Both the position numbers and the translations under genes were made by a program. DNA of 64,000 nt, from contig NZ_JAUOQR010000008.1 of the NCBI RefSeq assembly GCF_030547185.1, positions 87,015-151,014 of the forward strand, read 5' to 3'. Below are positions 55,739 to 64,000 of this stretch, piece after piece. The DNA comes from Neptuniibacter sp. 1_MG-2023. GTDB lineage: Bacteria; Pseudomonadota; Gammaproteobacteria; Pseudomonadales; Balneatricaceae. The notes below the pieces were generated by a model, which worked only from the letters and a program-made list of their open reading frames with translations, was not told the origin of the DNA and did not search any database. How positions within the stretch are numbered: position 1 is the stretch's first letter; every line of letters starts with the position of its first letter.

Positions 55739-56392
55739 ATGAAAAAAATCGCTGTGATTTTATCAGGCTGTGGTGTTTATGATGGTTCTGAAATTTATGA
55801 ATCAGTGCTCACTCTATTAGAAATTGCAAAAAATGGGGCTGAATATCAATGTATGGCTCCTAATATCGAACAATTTCATGTTATCAACCATCTGAGTGGC
55901 GACATTGCAGAGAATGAAAAGCGTAACGTGCTCACTGAAGCCGCCCGCCTAGCCCGGGGTGATATTATCGACTTAGCAACAGCAAAAGCGGAAGACTATG
56001 ACGCATTAATCATTCCTGGTGGCTTTGGAGCAGCGAAGAATTTATCTGATTTTGCAATCAATGGCTCCAACTGTCAGGTCAATGGCGATGTTGCTGCTTT
56101 TACTCAAGCAATGCATAAAGCAGGCAAACCGGTAGGTTTGATCTGTATAACGCCAGCGATTAGTCCACTTCTATTCGGAAATACCGTTAAATTCACCCTT
56201 GGGAACGATATAGACACAATTCAAACTGCAGAAGCGATGGGCGGCACTCATATCAACTGCGCAGTTAACGATATTGTGGTCGATGAAACTCTAAAAGTCG
56301 TAACAACACCCGCCTATATGCTTGCAGGCTCAATCACTGAAGCAGCGGCCGGTATTGAAAAACTGGTGAAAAAAGTTCTTCTACTTGCCTAA
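55739..56392 (+). CDS. elbB: DJ-1/PfpI-type protein ElbB
   Basis: A 217-residue protein of the DJ-1 superfamily, ElbB branch. The nucleophilic Cys lies in GLICITPA and the glutamate-bearing GVYDGSEIYES opening is conserved. ElbB has glyoxalase III-type activity and has been linked to isoprenoid production; a physiological substrate is not fixed. Length is standard. AAGGA precedes the ATG. It is divergent from hemB and converges with the Rap1a-like gene. Confidence 0.93.
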   Translation: MKKIAVILSGCGVYDGSEIYESVLTLLEIAKNGAEYQCMAPNIEQFHVINHLSGDIAENEKRNVLTEAARLARGDIIDLATAKAEDYDALIIPGGFGAAKNLSDFAINGSNCQVNGDVAAFTQAMHKAGKPVGLICITPAISPLLFGNTVKFTLGNDIDTIQTAEAMGGTHINCAVNDIVVDETLKVVTTPAYMLAGSITEAAAGIEKLVKKVLLLA

Positions 56393-56405
56393 CAACTTAA
56401 GTATA

Positions 56406-56437
56406 TAAAAACCCTTCCCATTGTCTCAGGGAAGGGT
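56406..56437 (-). terminator. Terminator of the Rap1a-like gene
   Basis: ACCCTTCCC/GGGAAGGGT with a nine-base loop; on the minus strand it is followed by TTTTT. It lies 12 bases past the stop at 56449. Confidence 0.8.
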
Positions 56438-56448
56438 AAGAACACTAC

Positions 56449-56931
56449 TTATTTAGGTGTTTTTTGGCAGGGAAATTCTGATTTAAGGCCGGTGAAAATA
56501 GAATTTTTAAGCGCGGTCGCATCATCATCTCTATCAGAAAGATAAGGTGCTAATTGCTCAATCACATCCGCTCTAGCTTTTGAACTAGGCACACAGAAGT
56601 GAAGGTAGCTATCATCCGAACCTCGATCGCCCAATCGCGTACGTAATGCCCGCTCCATAAAGCCACTTTTTTCCGCCTGTTTTAGCTCATCGGCATTATT
56701 CTTATCTGTAACTAATGCACCATCTAAAAATCCGCTGATATAGGTCGCGCAAGCAAGAGCCTCTTCTGAAGCTGGATTTTTATGCAACAAATGACAAGAA
56801 TTTAACAGTTCATCTTCATGCATCTGAAGTAAAGCAGCAGAAGCTGAAAAGGAGGTAAGACTGATCGCAATCGCTAAACAAAATTGAATCTTAGCGCGAC
56901 GATAAAGACGTTTATTGTTTTTAGTGTTCAT
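56449..56931 (-). CDS. Secreted Cys-rich protein, Rap1a/Tai-like
   Basis: A 160-residue protein with a signal peptide (about 1-33, core LAIAISLTSFSASA). The mature part has four cysteines in the pattern CHLLH...C-ATYISGFLDG...FCVP...FPC, which resembles the Rap1a/Tai family, known as periplasmic immunity proteins against type VI secretion amidase effectors. The similarity is from pattern recognition and not certain. No effector or T6SS gene lies nearby, so it may be an orphan or serve another envelope role. Its own promoter and terminator appear to flank it. Confidence 0.7.
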   Translation of the reverse strand: MNTKNNKRLYRRAKIQFCLAIAISLTSFSASAALLQMHEDELLNSCHLLHKNPASEEALACATYISGFLDGALVTDKNNADELKQAEKSGFMERALRTRLGDRGSDDSYLHFCVPSSKARADVIEQLAPYLSDRDDDATALKNSIFTGLKSEFPCQKTPK

Positions 56932-57121
56932 GCCGATACCTCTGTAAAAATAACATGTCGTAGTACTTTAGCCTCTATCAACAAGTATCATCAATAAAAC
57001 AATCGTATATTATTAATAAAAGAGTTGATTTAGTTCAGCTGTTACATAAATCATAACGATATAGACCCATATTCTGAGTGCAACTCAATCATAAAAAGGC
57101 CCATTCTCTTGGCCGCAGACA

Positions 57122-57148
57122 ATAAAAAAGCCCCTTTCGGAGCTTTAC
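57122..57148 (-). terminator. Terminator of his cluster
   Basis: On the minus strand AAAGCTCC-GAAA-GGGGCTTT (one G-T pair) is followed by TTTTATT. It lies 26 bases past the hisF stop. Confidence 0.85.
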
Positions 57149-57173
57149 TTAACCTACAGTTCGAAAAAGGATA

Positions 57174-57947
57174 TTAAAGGCGAACCTCGATACCATTTTT
57201 ACGCATATGTTCTTTTGCTTGAGGAATAGAGTACTCATTAAAATGGAAGATTGAAGCCGCTAAGACAGCATCCGCCTTTCCTTCAATACAGCCTTCAACA
57301 AGATGATCTAAATTACCAACGCCACCAGAAGCAATAATCGGCACATTTACCGCTTCACTGATTGCACGCGTGACTTCAAGATCATAACCATTTTTCACCC
57401 CATCCTGATCCATAGAGGTTAGCAATATCTCACCAGCACCTAACTCAACCATTTTTTGCGCCCATTCGACCGCATCAATACCTGTAGGCTTTCGCCCACC
57501 GTGGGTAAAAATCTCCCAACGGTTCTCTTCACCCTCGTTAGAAACTTTCTTGGCATCAATTGCGACCACAATACACTGAGAACCAAAGCGGTCGGCGGCT
57601 TCTTTTACAAATTCAGGATTAAATACTGCAGCAGAGTTAATCGAGACTTTATCTGCACCCGCATTAAGCATAGTGCGTATATCATCGCAGGTACGAATAC
57701 CGCCGCCAACAGTCAGTGGGATAAACACTTGAGAAGCCATACGTTCTACCGTATGAACCATAGTGTCACGACCTTCGTGAGTTGCAGTGATATCAAGAAA
57801 AGTGATCTCATCAGCCCCCTGCTCATCATAGCGTTTAGCTACTTCCACAGGATCCCCCGCATCACGAATATCGACAAACTGAACACCCTTAACAACGCGA
57901 CCGTTTTCTACGTCTAAGCAGGGAATAATGCGTTTTGCTAATGCCAT
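57174..57947 (-). CDS. hisF: Imidazole glycerol phosphate synthase cyclase subunit HisF
   Basis: A 257-residue TIM barrel. The catalytic Asp11 lies in [12 protein letters not shown] and Asp130 in VVAIDAK; the phosphate-binding VGGGIRT and ASGGVGN loops are intact. With HisH it makes IGP and AICAR for histidine and purine synthesis. It overlaps hisH by one base (TAATG), so translation is coupled. The usual gene hisA, expected between hisH and hisF, is missing from this cluster. Confidence 0.96.
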   Translation of the reverse strand: MALAKRIIPCLDVENGRVVKGVQFVDIRDAGDPVEVAKRYDEQGADEITFLDITATHEGRDTMVHTVERMASQVFIPLTVGGGIRTCDDIRTMLNAGADKVSINSAAVFNPEFVKEAADRFGSQCIVVAIDAKKVSNEGEENRWEIFTHGGRKPTGIDAVEWAQKMVELGAGEILLTSMDQDGVKNGYDLEVTRAISEAVNVPIIASGGVGNLDHLVEGCIEGKADAVLAASIFHFNEYSIPQAKEHMRKNGIEVRL

Positions 57948-58591
57948 TAGATTTTACCGTCCCAGTTAAGGAAGTTCTTCAACAATTGCAGACCCGCTTT
58001 TGAGCTTTTTTCTGGATGGAACTGCACGGCAAAAGCATTATCTCTCGCCAACGCCACATCAAACTGTTTGCCATAATGACAAACACCTGCCACAAGATCG
58101 CGGTGCTTTGCTTCCACATAATAGCTGTGGACAAAATAGAAGCGGCTGCCATCAGCTATATCAGCCCACAAAGGATGGTCACCTAACTGAGAAACCTCAT
58201 TCCAGCCCATATGTGGTACTTTTAGACGTTCGCCGTTTTCCTTTAGGTCATCACCAAAGTATTTCACATTGCCCGCAAACTGTGACAAACACTCAACACC
58301 ACCGTTCTCTTCGGAATGCTCCATCAACGCTTGCATACCCACACAGATACCTAAAAACGGCTTACCGGACTCAATAGCCTCTGTGACTTCTTTATCAACC
58401 CCAAGACGTAGCATCTCAGCAACGCAATCACGAATAGCACCAACACCAGGCAAAATAACACGATCAGCACTAGCCACTAGAGCAGGATCTGCAGTTACAC
58501 GCACCTCAACACCCGGTTCAACAAATTCCAACGCTTTGGCAACAGAGTGCAAGTTGCCCATTCCATAGTCGATTACAGCTACACTCGACAT
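57947..58591 (-). CDS. hisH: Imidazole glycerol phosphate synthase glutaminase HisH
   Basis: A 214-residue class I glutamine amidotransferase. The nucleophile Cys lies in [10 protein letters not shown] and the His/Glu of the triad in [12 protein letters not shown]; the opening [19 protein letters not shown] is typical. It supplies ammonia to HisF through the barrel tunnel. It is three bases downstream of hisB and overlaps hisF. Confidence 0.96.
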   Translation of the reverse strand: MSSVAVIDYGMGNLHSVAKALEFVEPGVEVRVTADPALVASADRVILPGVGAIRDCVAEMLRLGVDKEVTEAIESGKPFLGICVGMQALMEHSEENGGVECLSQFAGNVKYFGDDLKENGERLKVPHMGWNEVSQLGDHPLWADIADGSRFYFVHSYYVEAKHRDLVAGVCHYGKQFDVALARDNAFAVQFHPEKSSKAGLQLLKNFLNWDGKI

Positions 58592-58594
58592 AGT

Positions 58595-59188
58595 TTATAG
58601 GCACCCTTTTGTAGATGGCATGACATTAGCCGCACGCGCATCTATCTCTAATGCATAACGTAGCGCACGACCGAAAGCTTTGAAAATCGTTTCTGCTTGG
58701 TGATGAGCATTAAAACCTTTCAAGTTATCCACATGCAGCGTAACCCCGGCATGATTTACAAAACCTTGGAAGAACTCCCAGAACAGCTGAGTATCAAAAC
58801 TCCCTATATTTCCACGGGTAAAATCAACCTTCATCTCTAAACCTGGACGGCCGGAAAAGTCGATAACTACACGCGACAAGGCTTCATCCAGCGGGCAATA
58901 AGCATGGCCATAACGCATAATGCCTTTACGATCACCTACCGCTTCTTTAAACGCTTGGCCTAAGGTAATTCCTATATCTTCTACAGTGTGATGATCATCA
59001 ATGTGGTTATCGCCTTTTGCCTGGATGTCCAGATCAATAAGGCCATGACGGGAGATCTGCTCCATCATATGCTCTAAAAAAGGCACACCGGTGTCTGCCT
59101 TAAATTGGCCAGTACCATCAATATTTACGGACACAGTAATTTGTGTCTCTAAAGTGTTTCGGCTTACCTTGGCTGTGCGTTCCGCCAT
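58595..59188 (-). CDS. hisB: Imidazoleglycerol-phosphate dehydratase HisB
   Basis: A 197-residue monofunctional dehydratase (no phosphatase domain), catalysing the sixth step of histidine synthesis. Metal-binding DDHHTVEDI and the second HH motif in [12 protein letters not shown] are both present, as is the [10 protein letters not shown] opening. The monofunctional form is the usual one in pseudomonads and Oceanospirillales. It heads the hisB-hisH-hisF cluster. Confidence 0.96.
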   Translation of the reverse strand: MAERTAKVSRNTLETQITVSVNIDGTGQFKADTGVPFLEHMMEQISRHGLIDLDIQAKGDNHIDDHHTVEDIGITLGQAFKEAVGDRKGIMRYGHAYCPLDEALSRVVIDFSGRPGLEMKVDFTRGNIGSFDTQLFWEFFQGFVNHAGVTLHVDNLKGFNAHHQAETIFKAFGRALRYALEIDARAANVMPSTKGCL

Positions 59189-59334
59189 GGTTATCTCCCG
59201 CTAGTATTATCAGAGCAGCAATTATACAACCATAGTCATCTCCATGCACCGTTACATCAGCATTCGTTTCAAGCAAAAGTTGCATAGATGAACTATCTTG
59301 AAAGGAGAGCAAATAAGCTAGGCACATAATTCAG

Positions 59335-60240
59335 ATGGATGATACAAAGCTACATCAACTTTTGCGGGATAATAATAAAGCGCTACTCTTAGTGATAGAC
59401 GCTTTACCTTTTCCTATCTATTACAAAGATATTCATGGCAGATACCTTGGTTGCAATAAAGCCTATACCGAATATGTTGGGGTCGAAAGGGAAGTTATTA
59501 TTGGTAAAACCGCATATCAACTCTTTGCCCCTGAAGTTGCTGATATTTTTACCGCTTTAGATAAACAACTGATTAATGAGCCGGGGATTCAAATCAATGA
59601 AACACCTATTCATAGGTCCGATAAAGATAGCAGCTATGTCAAACTGCATAAGGCAACCTTTTGTGATGAAACAGGGAGTGTTGCTGGGTTAATTGGTGCG
59701 ATCATTGATATTACGGAACAGAAAAATCTAGAAAATAAATTCCAACACTTAGCCTCCTATGACGATCTGACCGGCATCTACAATCGCAGAGAAGGGACTA
59801 AGCAGTTAATCAACCTTTGCACTGAAACTATACGAAAAAAGCGCCCACTATCCCTTATCATATTAGACCTAGATAATTTCAAGAGAGTTAATGACACTTA
59901 TGGTCACGGTTCAGGCGATGTGGTTTTAAAAATGGCCGCACAAACCCTCGAACACAATTCACGAACCAGCGATATCATCTGCCGTTATGGCGGCGAAGAG
60001 TTTTTAATCATACTTCCAGAAACTACAACAGCTGGAGCTATTATTATCGCTGAGCGCTATAGATTGCTACTTGAACAATTAAACGTCCAAATCACCAGTA
60101 GTGATAGCTTAACCATCACAGCAAGTATGGGCATTGGCGAGTTAGATTTAAACTTCCCAGACCAAGAGCTAATGCTAAAACAAGCCGACAAAGCTCTCTA
60201 TAAAGCCAAGGAAAATGGCAAAAACCAAGTCTGCTATTAA
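59335..60240 (+). CDS. PAS-GGDEF diguanylate cyclase
   Basis: A 301-residue soluble cyclase. One PAS domain (about 15-130, YKDIHGRYLGCNKAYTEYVG) is followed by a GGDEF domain (about 140-298) with an intact GGEEF loop near residue 218 and an RTSD I-site five residues before it. LTGIYNRREG and LIILDLDNFKRVNDTYGH are canonical. It probably makes cyclic-di-GMP in response to the PAS signal. No ribosome site is evident before the ATG. It is divergent from hisB and followed by asmA. Confidence 0.92.
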   Translation: MDDTKLHQLLRDNNKALLLVIDALPFPIYYKDIHGRYLGCNKAYTEYVGVEREVIIGKTAYQLFAPEVADIFTALDKQLINEPGIQINETPIHRSDKDSSYVKLHKATFCDETGSVAGLIGAIIDITEQKNLENKFQHLASYDDLTGIYNRREGTKQLINLCTETIRKKRPLSLIILDLDNFKRVNDTYGHGSGDVVLKMAAQTLEHNSRTSDIICRYGGEEFLIILPETTTAGAIIIAERYRLLLEQLNVQITSSDSLTITASMGIGELDLNFPDQELMLKQADKALYKAKENGKNQVCY

Positions 60241-60331
60241 AATTTATTCATCCCCTCTTAAGCGTAAAAGATTGAAACTTCACTAATACTGTTTATCCTC
60301 ACAGATCAAACCACTAGCCAAGGAGAGAATA

Positions 60332-62503
60332 ATGAAAGGTTTGCTGAAACTTGTCGCTGGATTAGGCGTACTGGTGATTGTATTAATTGTTGCCGGTGGT
60401 GCTATTCTCGGCGCGTTTTTCGACCCAAATGAATATAAGCCTGAAATTGAAAAAGCAGCTTTAAAAGAAGGCGGCATTGAGCTTAAGATCAATGGCGATA
60501 TAGGCTGGTCAGTTTTTCCTTGGCTTGGGCTAGAAGTTAATAAAATTGATGTTAAGTTCCCAGGCAAAAACGATCTGGCTAGCTTAAACAAAGCACAGTT
60601 AGCGGTTCGTATTCCTGCACTGATCTCAGGCAAGGTTGAGATGAAGAGCATCGTTGTCGATGGACTTCAGTTAAACCTTGTTAAAGAGAAAGATGGCTCA
60701 ACAAACTGGATCGCAGAGGTTAGCAGTACAGTCTCTAGTGAAAGTGAGACAAATACGAAAACTGAAACCAGCACGGAAAAGTCATCATCTCCAGCGATTG
60801 CTCTTAATATAGATAGCATCCAAATAAGCAACAGTAATATTAACTATTTAGATAAAAGCACAGACACTCAAGCACTGCTAAGTGATTTTAATATGAGTTC
60901 TGGCCAAGTCGTTACTAATGCTTTTTTCCCTGCAGAGTTGAGCTTCAATGCAACACAACTAGTCAAAGGTGAAGAACAGGTAAAAGCTGCGGCTAATCTA
61001 TCTGCTGAGTTTTTCTTAGATCTTGATAACCAGCTTTACAAAATTAAAGGCCTAGATAGTAAGTTTAATTTATCGGGCAAACCTTTAGCGGGCAAAAGCT
61101 TAGAGATCACAAGCACAGCAAACATAGAAGCTAATTTAGCGACACAACAGCTAACCCTATCTGACCTAACCCTTTCCTTAGCAAACCTTAAAGCTACAGG
61201 TAATCTAGCGGTAAGTAGCTTCGCGGCACCGATTATCACTGGTAAACTATCTGTAGCATCCTTTGATCTCAATAAATTATTGACCTCTATAGGACAAGCC
61301 GAGATTGAAACTACAGATTCTGATGCCCTCTCAGCCATTAGCTTCAATACAGAGCTGGCAGGTCCCGCCAACACAGTAACAGCTAAAACATTGAACCTAA
61401 CCTTGGACGACACTAAGTTCAGTGGTTCGGCAGCCTTTAACCTAGCTAACAGCAACATCAGCCTGAATATTCAAGGCGACAAACTAGATGCTGATCGCTA
61501 CATGCCACCAGCAACAGATAAAAAAGCATCAGAAGCCTCTACAGCAGAAAAAAGTGCTTCAACAACGGCTAGTACCGGCTATTCAAAAGATGAAATATTA
61601 CCCATCGATACTCTCCGCTCATTAGCTCTCGACCTTAGCGTTGGCTTAAAAGCATTACATGTCGCAAACCTCGATGTGAGTAATATCTTAGTAAAGGTAA
61701 GTGCTCATAATGGGTTAATAAAAGCGAGCAAAATTGATGCGGATCTGTACAAAGGTAGCGTTAAAAATAATGTAACTATTGATGTACGCAACAACACACC
61801 GATCATTACGTCACAGAAATCTATCTCAGGTATCCAGATCGGTGACATGCTCAAAGCACTCGCGGATGTGGACCAGCTTACCGGTTCGTTAAATTCTCAA
61901 TCCAATTTAACCTTACGCGGTAACTCTGTATTTGATTTTGTTAACAGCGTTACAGGTACAGCAAACGTCAACATGAAAGATGGCGAACTGCACGGTATCG
62001 ATATGGCCCAAACGGTTTGCCAAGGTCTTAACAATCTTAGTTCGCTTGGTGTTAACACAACAGAAGTCGACAAATCCACCCCGTTTGCCAATATGGGTGC
62101 ATCCGCCAATATTAAAAATGGTGTCATTAACAACCAAGATTTAAAAGCCGCTCTGGATGCGATGAGCTTAAGCGGCAAAGGCACAGTAAACCTACCTAAA
62201 CAGCTGCTTGATTACCGTTTAGGCTTTATGGTCGAAAAGAATCTATTTAAGGAAACCTGCTCTTTCCCTGACAAACTTGAAGGCGTAGAGATTCCAATCG
62301 ATTGTAAAGGTAGCTTTGATACCGATCCGGTAAAACTGTGTAAACCTGATTTCAGCTTTATTAGCGATGCGCTAAAAAATCAGGTAAAGGAAAAAGTTGA
62401 GGCTCAAAAAGCAGAAGTGAAAGAAAAAGTGGAAGCCAAGAAGGAAGAAGCTAAAGAAAAACTTAAAGATAAGCTTGATAGCAAACTTAAAGGGCTTTTC
62501 TAA
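60332..62503 (+). CDS. AsmA-family inner-membrane protein
   Basis: A 723-residue protein with an N-terminal signal anchor (about 5-27) and a long periplasmic beta-rich AsmA body. The conserved [15 protein letters not shown] segment near residue 53 and the C-terminal [10 protein letters not shown] region fit the family. AsmA-like proteins are linked to outer-membrane lipid transport. The last 50 residues are a Lys/Glu repeat ([19 protein letters not shown]) that should form a charged helix. AAGGAGAG precedes the ATG. It is six bases upstream of mutY, and asmA-mutY-yggX look like one operon. Confidence 0.92.
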   Translation: MKGLLKLVAGLGVLVIVLIVAGGAILGAFFDPNEYKPEIEKAALKEGGIELKINGDIGWSVFPWLGLEVNKIDVKFPGKNDLASLNKAQLAVRIPALISGKVEMKSIVVDGLQLNLVKEKDGSTNWIAEVSSTVSSESETNTKTETSTEKSSSPAIALNIDSIQISNSNINYLDKSTDTQALLSDFNMSSGQVVTNAFFPAELSFNATQLVKGEEQVKAAANLSAEFFLDLDNQLYKIKGLDSKFNLSGKPLAGKSLEITSTANIEANLATQQLTLSDLTLSLANLKATGNLAVSSFAAPIITGKLSVASFDLNKLLTSIGQAEIETTDSDALSAISFNTELAGPANTVTAKTLNLTLDDTKFSGSAAFNLANSNISLNIQGDKLDADRYMPPATDKKASEASTAEKSASTTASTGYSKDEILPIDTLRSLALDLSVGLKALHVANLDVSNILVKVSAHNGLIKASKIDADLYKGSVKNNVTIDVRNNTPIITSQKSISGIQIGDMLKALADVDQLTGSLNSQSNLTLRGNSVFDFVNSVTGTANVNMKDGELHGIDMAQTVCQGLNNLSSLGVNTTEVDKSTPFANMGASANIKNGVINNQDLKAALDAMSLSGKGTVNLPKQLLDYRLGFMVEKNLFKETCSFPDKLEGVEIPIDCKGSFDTDPVKLCKPDFSFISDALKNQVKEKVEAQKAEVKEKVEAKKEEAKEKLKDKLDSKLKGLF

Positions 62504-62508
62504 ATATA

Positions 62509-63555
62509 ATGCTCTCCGAGAACTTCTCAAGCGCCGTGTTGGACTGGTTTGACCAGCACGGCCGCCATGATCTTCCATGGCAGCAAAACAAAGACGCTTA
62601 CCACACTTGGATCTCGGAGATAATGCTTCAACAGACCCAAGTCACCACGGTTATTCCATACTACCAACGCTTTATTGAACGCTTTCCTACTGTGGACTCT
62701 TTAGCTAAAGCTGAGCAAGATGAAGTCCTACACTTATGGACAGGCTTAGGCTATTACGCCCGTGCCCGCAATCTTCATAAAACGGCCCAAATAGTCGCCA
62801 ATGAACTCAACGGACAGTTCCCCGAAACCGTTCTTGAACTAGAAGCACTACCTGGAATAGGCCGCTCTACTGCTGGCGCTATCTTATCGATCAGCACTGG
62901 AAAGTGGGCACCTATTCTTGATGGTAATGTTAAAAGAGTACTCGCGCGTTTCTATGCGATAGAAGGCTGGCCAGGTACAACCGCAAACCAGAAAACCTTG
63001 TGGCAATATGCAGAGCAAAATACGCCTCAAGAACGAGTTGCAGACTACACCCAAGCGATGATGGACTTAGGTGCAACCCTTTGTACTCGGAGCAAACCTA
63101 GCTGCTTACTCTGCCCACTACAACAAGGGTGCAAAGCATGGGAGTTAGGTAAAACCGATCAGTTGCCTACACCTAAGCCGAAAAAGACCCTGCCAATTAA
63201 ACAAACTTATATGTTGATCCTGCAACAACATAAAGAAAATGAAGTACTGCTTTATCAGCGCCCACCTAGTGGTTTATGGGGCGGCTTATGGAGTTTTCCA
63301 CAAGTGGCTGATCTTAGAGATACCTTCAATGAAACAGGCTTAGAGCTAGATCAGGCGTCTATACAAACCTTAGCTCCAATCCGCCATACCTTTAGTCACT
63401 TCCATTTAGATATCACACCTGTACAAGCACAAATAAATACCCCTACAGACTGTGTCATGGAAGGAAAACCTATGCTCTGGTATAACATACAGCAACCAGA
63501 AAATGTTGGCCTAGCAGCACCAGTGAAAAAACTACTGGAATCACTGGCTAACTAA
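62509..63555 (+). CDS. mutY: Adenine DNA glycosylase MutY
   Basis: A 348-residue base-excision repair enzyme that removes adenine paired with 8-oxoguanine. The helix-hairpin-helix [12 protein letters not shown], catalytic Glu (in [11 protein letters not shown]) and Asp (in [12 protein letters not shown]) lie in the N-terminal half. The [4Fe-4S] ligands are spaced C-x6-C-x2-C-x5-C (about 192-208), and a NUDIX-like 8-oxoG-recognition domain (from about 230) closes the protein. Length is typical. It is followed 32 bases later by yggX. Confidence 0.96.
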   Translation: MLSENFSSAVLDWFDQHGRHDLPWQQNKDAYHTWISEIMLQQTQVTTVIPYYQRFIERFPTVDSLAKAEQDEVLHLWTGLGYYARARNLHKTAQIVANELNGQFPETVLELEALPGIGRSTAGAILSISTGKWAPILDGNVKRVLARFYAIEGWPGTTANQKTLWQYAEQNTPQERVADYTQAMMDLGATLCTRSKPSCLLCPLQQGCKAWELGKTDQLPTPKPKKTLPIKQTYMLILQQHKENEVLLYQRPPSGLWGGLWSFPQVADLRDTFNETGLELDQASIQTLAPIRHTFSHFHLDITPVQAQINTPTDCVMEGKPMLWYNIQQPENVGLAAPVKKLLESLAN

Positions 63556-63587
63556 TAACCTAGAAATGAACGCTTTCGGAGTCACAA

Positions 63588-63860
63588 ATGAGCCGCACTG
63601 TTTTATGTCGAAAATACAAAGAGGAACTTGAAGGGTTAGATCGTCCACCCTATCCAGGACCTAAAGGCCAAGATATTTATGACAACGTATCCAAAAAAGC
63701 ATGGAAAGAGTGGACTGACCATCAAACCATGATTATTAACGAAAAACATTTAAGCCTTATGGACCCATCAACTCGTGAATATCTTCAATCTGAGATGGAA
63801 AAATTCATGACCGGTGACGACTATGAAAAGGCCGAAGGTTATGTGCCCCCTTCGAAATAG
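63588..63860 (+). CDS. yggX: Fe(2+)-trafficking / oxidative damage protection protein YggX
   Basis: A 90-residue protein with the family opening [24 protein letters not shown], including the conserved Cys7, and the [19 protein letters not shown] core. YggX protects iron-sulphur proteins from oxidation and is thought to move iron. The mutY-yggX order is conserved in gammaproteobacteria. CGGAG precedes the ATG. The tRNA-Phe promoter begins 18 bases past the stop. Confidence 0.96.
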   Translation: MSRTVLCRKYKEELEGLDRPPYPGPKGQDIYDNVSKKAWKEWTDHQTMIINEKHLSLMDPSTREYLQSEMEKFMTGDDYEKAEGYVPPSK

Positions 63861-63878
63861 TTTTTTTCTAACAAGTGG

Positions 63879-63907
63879 TTGACAGTTTTACGCGAAGACG
63901 GTTTAAT
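63879..63907 (+). promoter_or_regulatory. Promoter of tRNA-Phe
   Basis: A consensus -35 TTGACA (63879-63884), a 17-base spacer and TTTAAT (63902-63907) lie directly upstream of the tRNA. A GC-rich discriminator (ACGCGCC) follows, as in stringently controlled stable-RNA promoters. Confidence 0.85.
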
Positions 63908-63923
63908 ACGCGCCACTTGAGTA

Positions 63924-63999
63924 GCCCAGATAGCTCAGTCGGTAGAGCAGAGGATTGAAAATCCTCGTGTCGGCGGTTCGATTCCGTCTCTGGGCACCA
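63924..63999 (+). tRNA. tRNA-Phe (anticodon GAA)
   Basis: A 76-nt gene with encoded CCA. Acceptor stem GCCCAGA/TCTGGGC, D-stem GCTC/GAGC, anticodon loop TTGAAAA flanked by GAGGA/TCCTC gives anticodon GAA. The T-arm reads GGCGG-TTCGATT-CCGTC. It ends one base before the window edge; whether more tRNAs follow cannot be seen. Confidence 0.97.
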
Positions 64000-64000
64000 C

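Noticed and set aside
57174..59188. Histidine auxotrophy because hisA is absent
   Set aside because: The window shows only a fraction of the genome; hisA may be elsewhere.

Overview
This window looks like chromosomal DNA of a marine gammaproteobacterium, probably from the Oceanospirillales or Oceanospirillaceae. That placement is inferred from gene content and gene neighbourhoods (rpoH-ftsX-ftsE-ftsY-rsmD, thiS-thiG-trmB, oxyR-recG, hemB-ppk1, asmA-mutY-yggX-tRNA-Phe, cytochrome c5-rep), not from a database search. Most of the window is core housekeeping. I see no transposase, integrase, phage structural gene, CRISPR array or rRNA.

Layout. 1-8.5 kb: the 5' part of an unrecognised protein cut by the window edge, a membrane PAS-GGDEF cyclase, a cold-shock protein, an SDR with a divergent LysR regulator, and a PAS-GGDEF-EAL protein. 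8.6-12.4 kb: a gene-poor, AT-rich stretch with yegP-like, DUF1840-like and small genes, a stand-alone putative PD-(D/E)XK nuclease with two winged-helix-like repeats, and tRNA-Arg(CCG) with GC-rich repeats on its 3' side. 12.6-20.8 kb: cytochrome c5, rep, an EAL protein, comM, a doubly degenerate GGDEF/EAL protein and ubiK. 20.8-23.3 kb: a nitrogen module, P-II - amtB - P-II, with an NtrC-type site and a sigma-54 promoter. 23.4-26.5 kb: another PAS-GGDEF-EAL protein and an orphan periplasmic binding protein. 26.5-30.7 kb: a CpxA/CpxR-like two-component system facing a tandem duplication of a CpxP/Spy-like chaperone gene, each copy with a perfect CpxR box, followed by repeats and a 49-residue gene. 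31-42.6 kb: trmB, thiG, thiS, DUF423, rpoH, ftsXEY, a 44-residue membrane protein, an M16-like protein, rsmD, a TetR regulator, an M48 lipoprotein protease, coaD and a ferredoxin. 42.7-47.6 kb: a giant LamG/MshQ-like surface protein. 47.7-64 kb: DUF501, recG, oxyR, an epimerase-like protein, ppk1, hemB, elbB, a Rap1a-like secreted protein, hisF-hisH-hisB (no hisA), a PAS-GGDEF cyclase, asmA, mutY, yggX and tRNA-Phe.

How the parts work together. Six GGDEF and/or EAL proteins lie in 64 kb. They range from apparently active (intact GGDEF with I-site) to apparently dead (SSDEF plus destroyed EAL), so cyclic-di-GMP signalling is the main accessory theme, and the MshQ-like surface protein is a plausible but unproven output. 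The Cpx-like locus is the best supported regulatory unit: sensor, regulator, operator sites and duplicated target genes are all visible. The nitrogen module is similarly legible from its promoter architecture. The least explained parts are the two-winged-helix/nuclease protein, the left-edge protein, and the small genes at 3.8, 9.5, 12.2, 30.4 and 37.6 kb.
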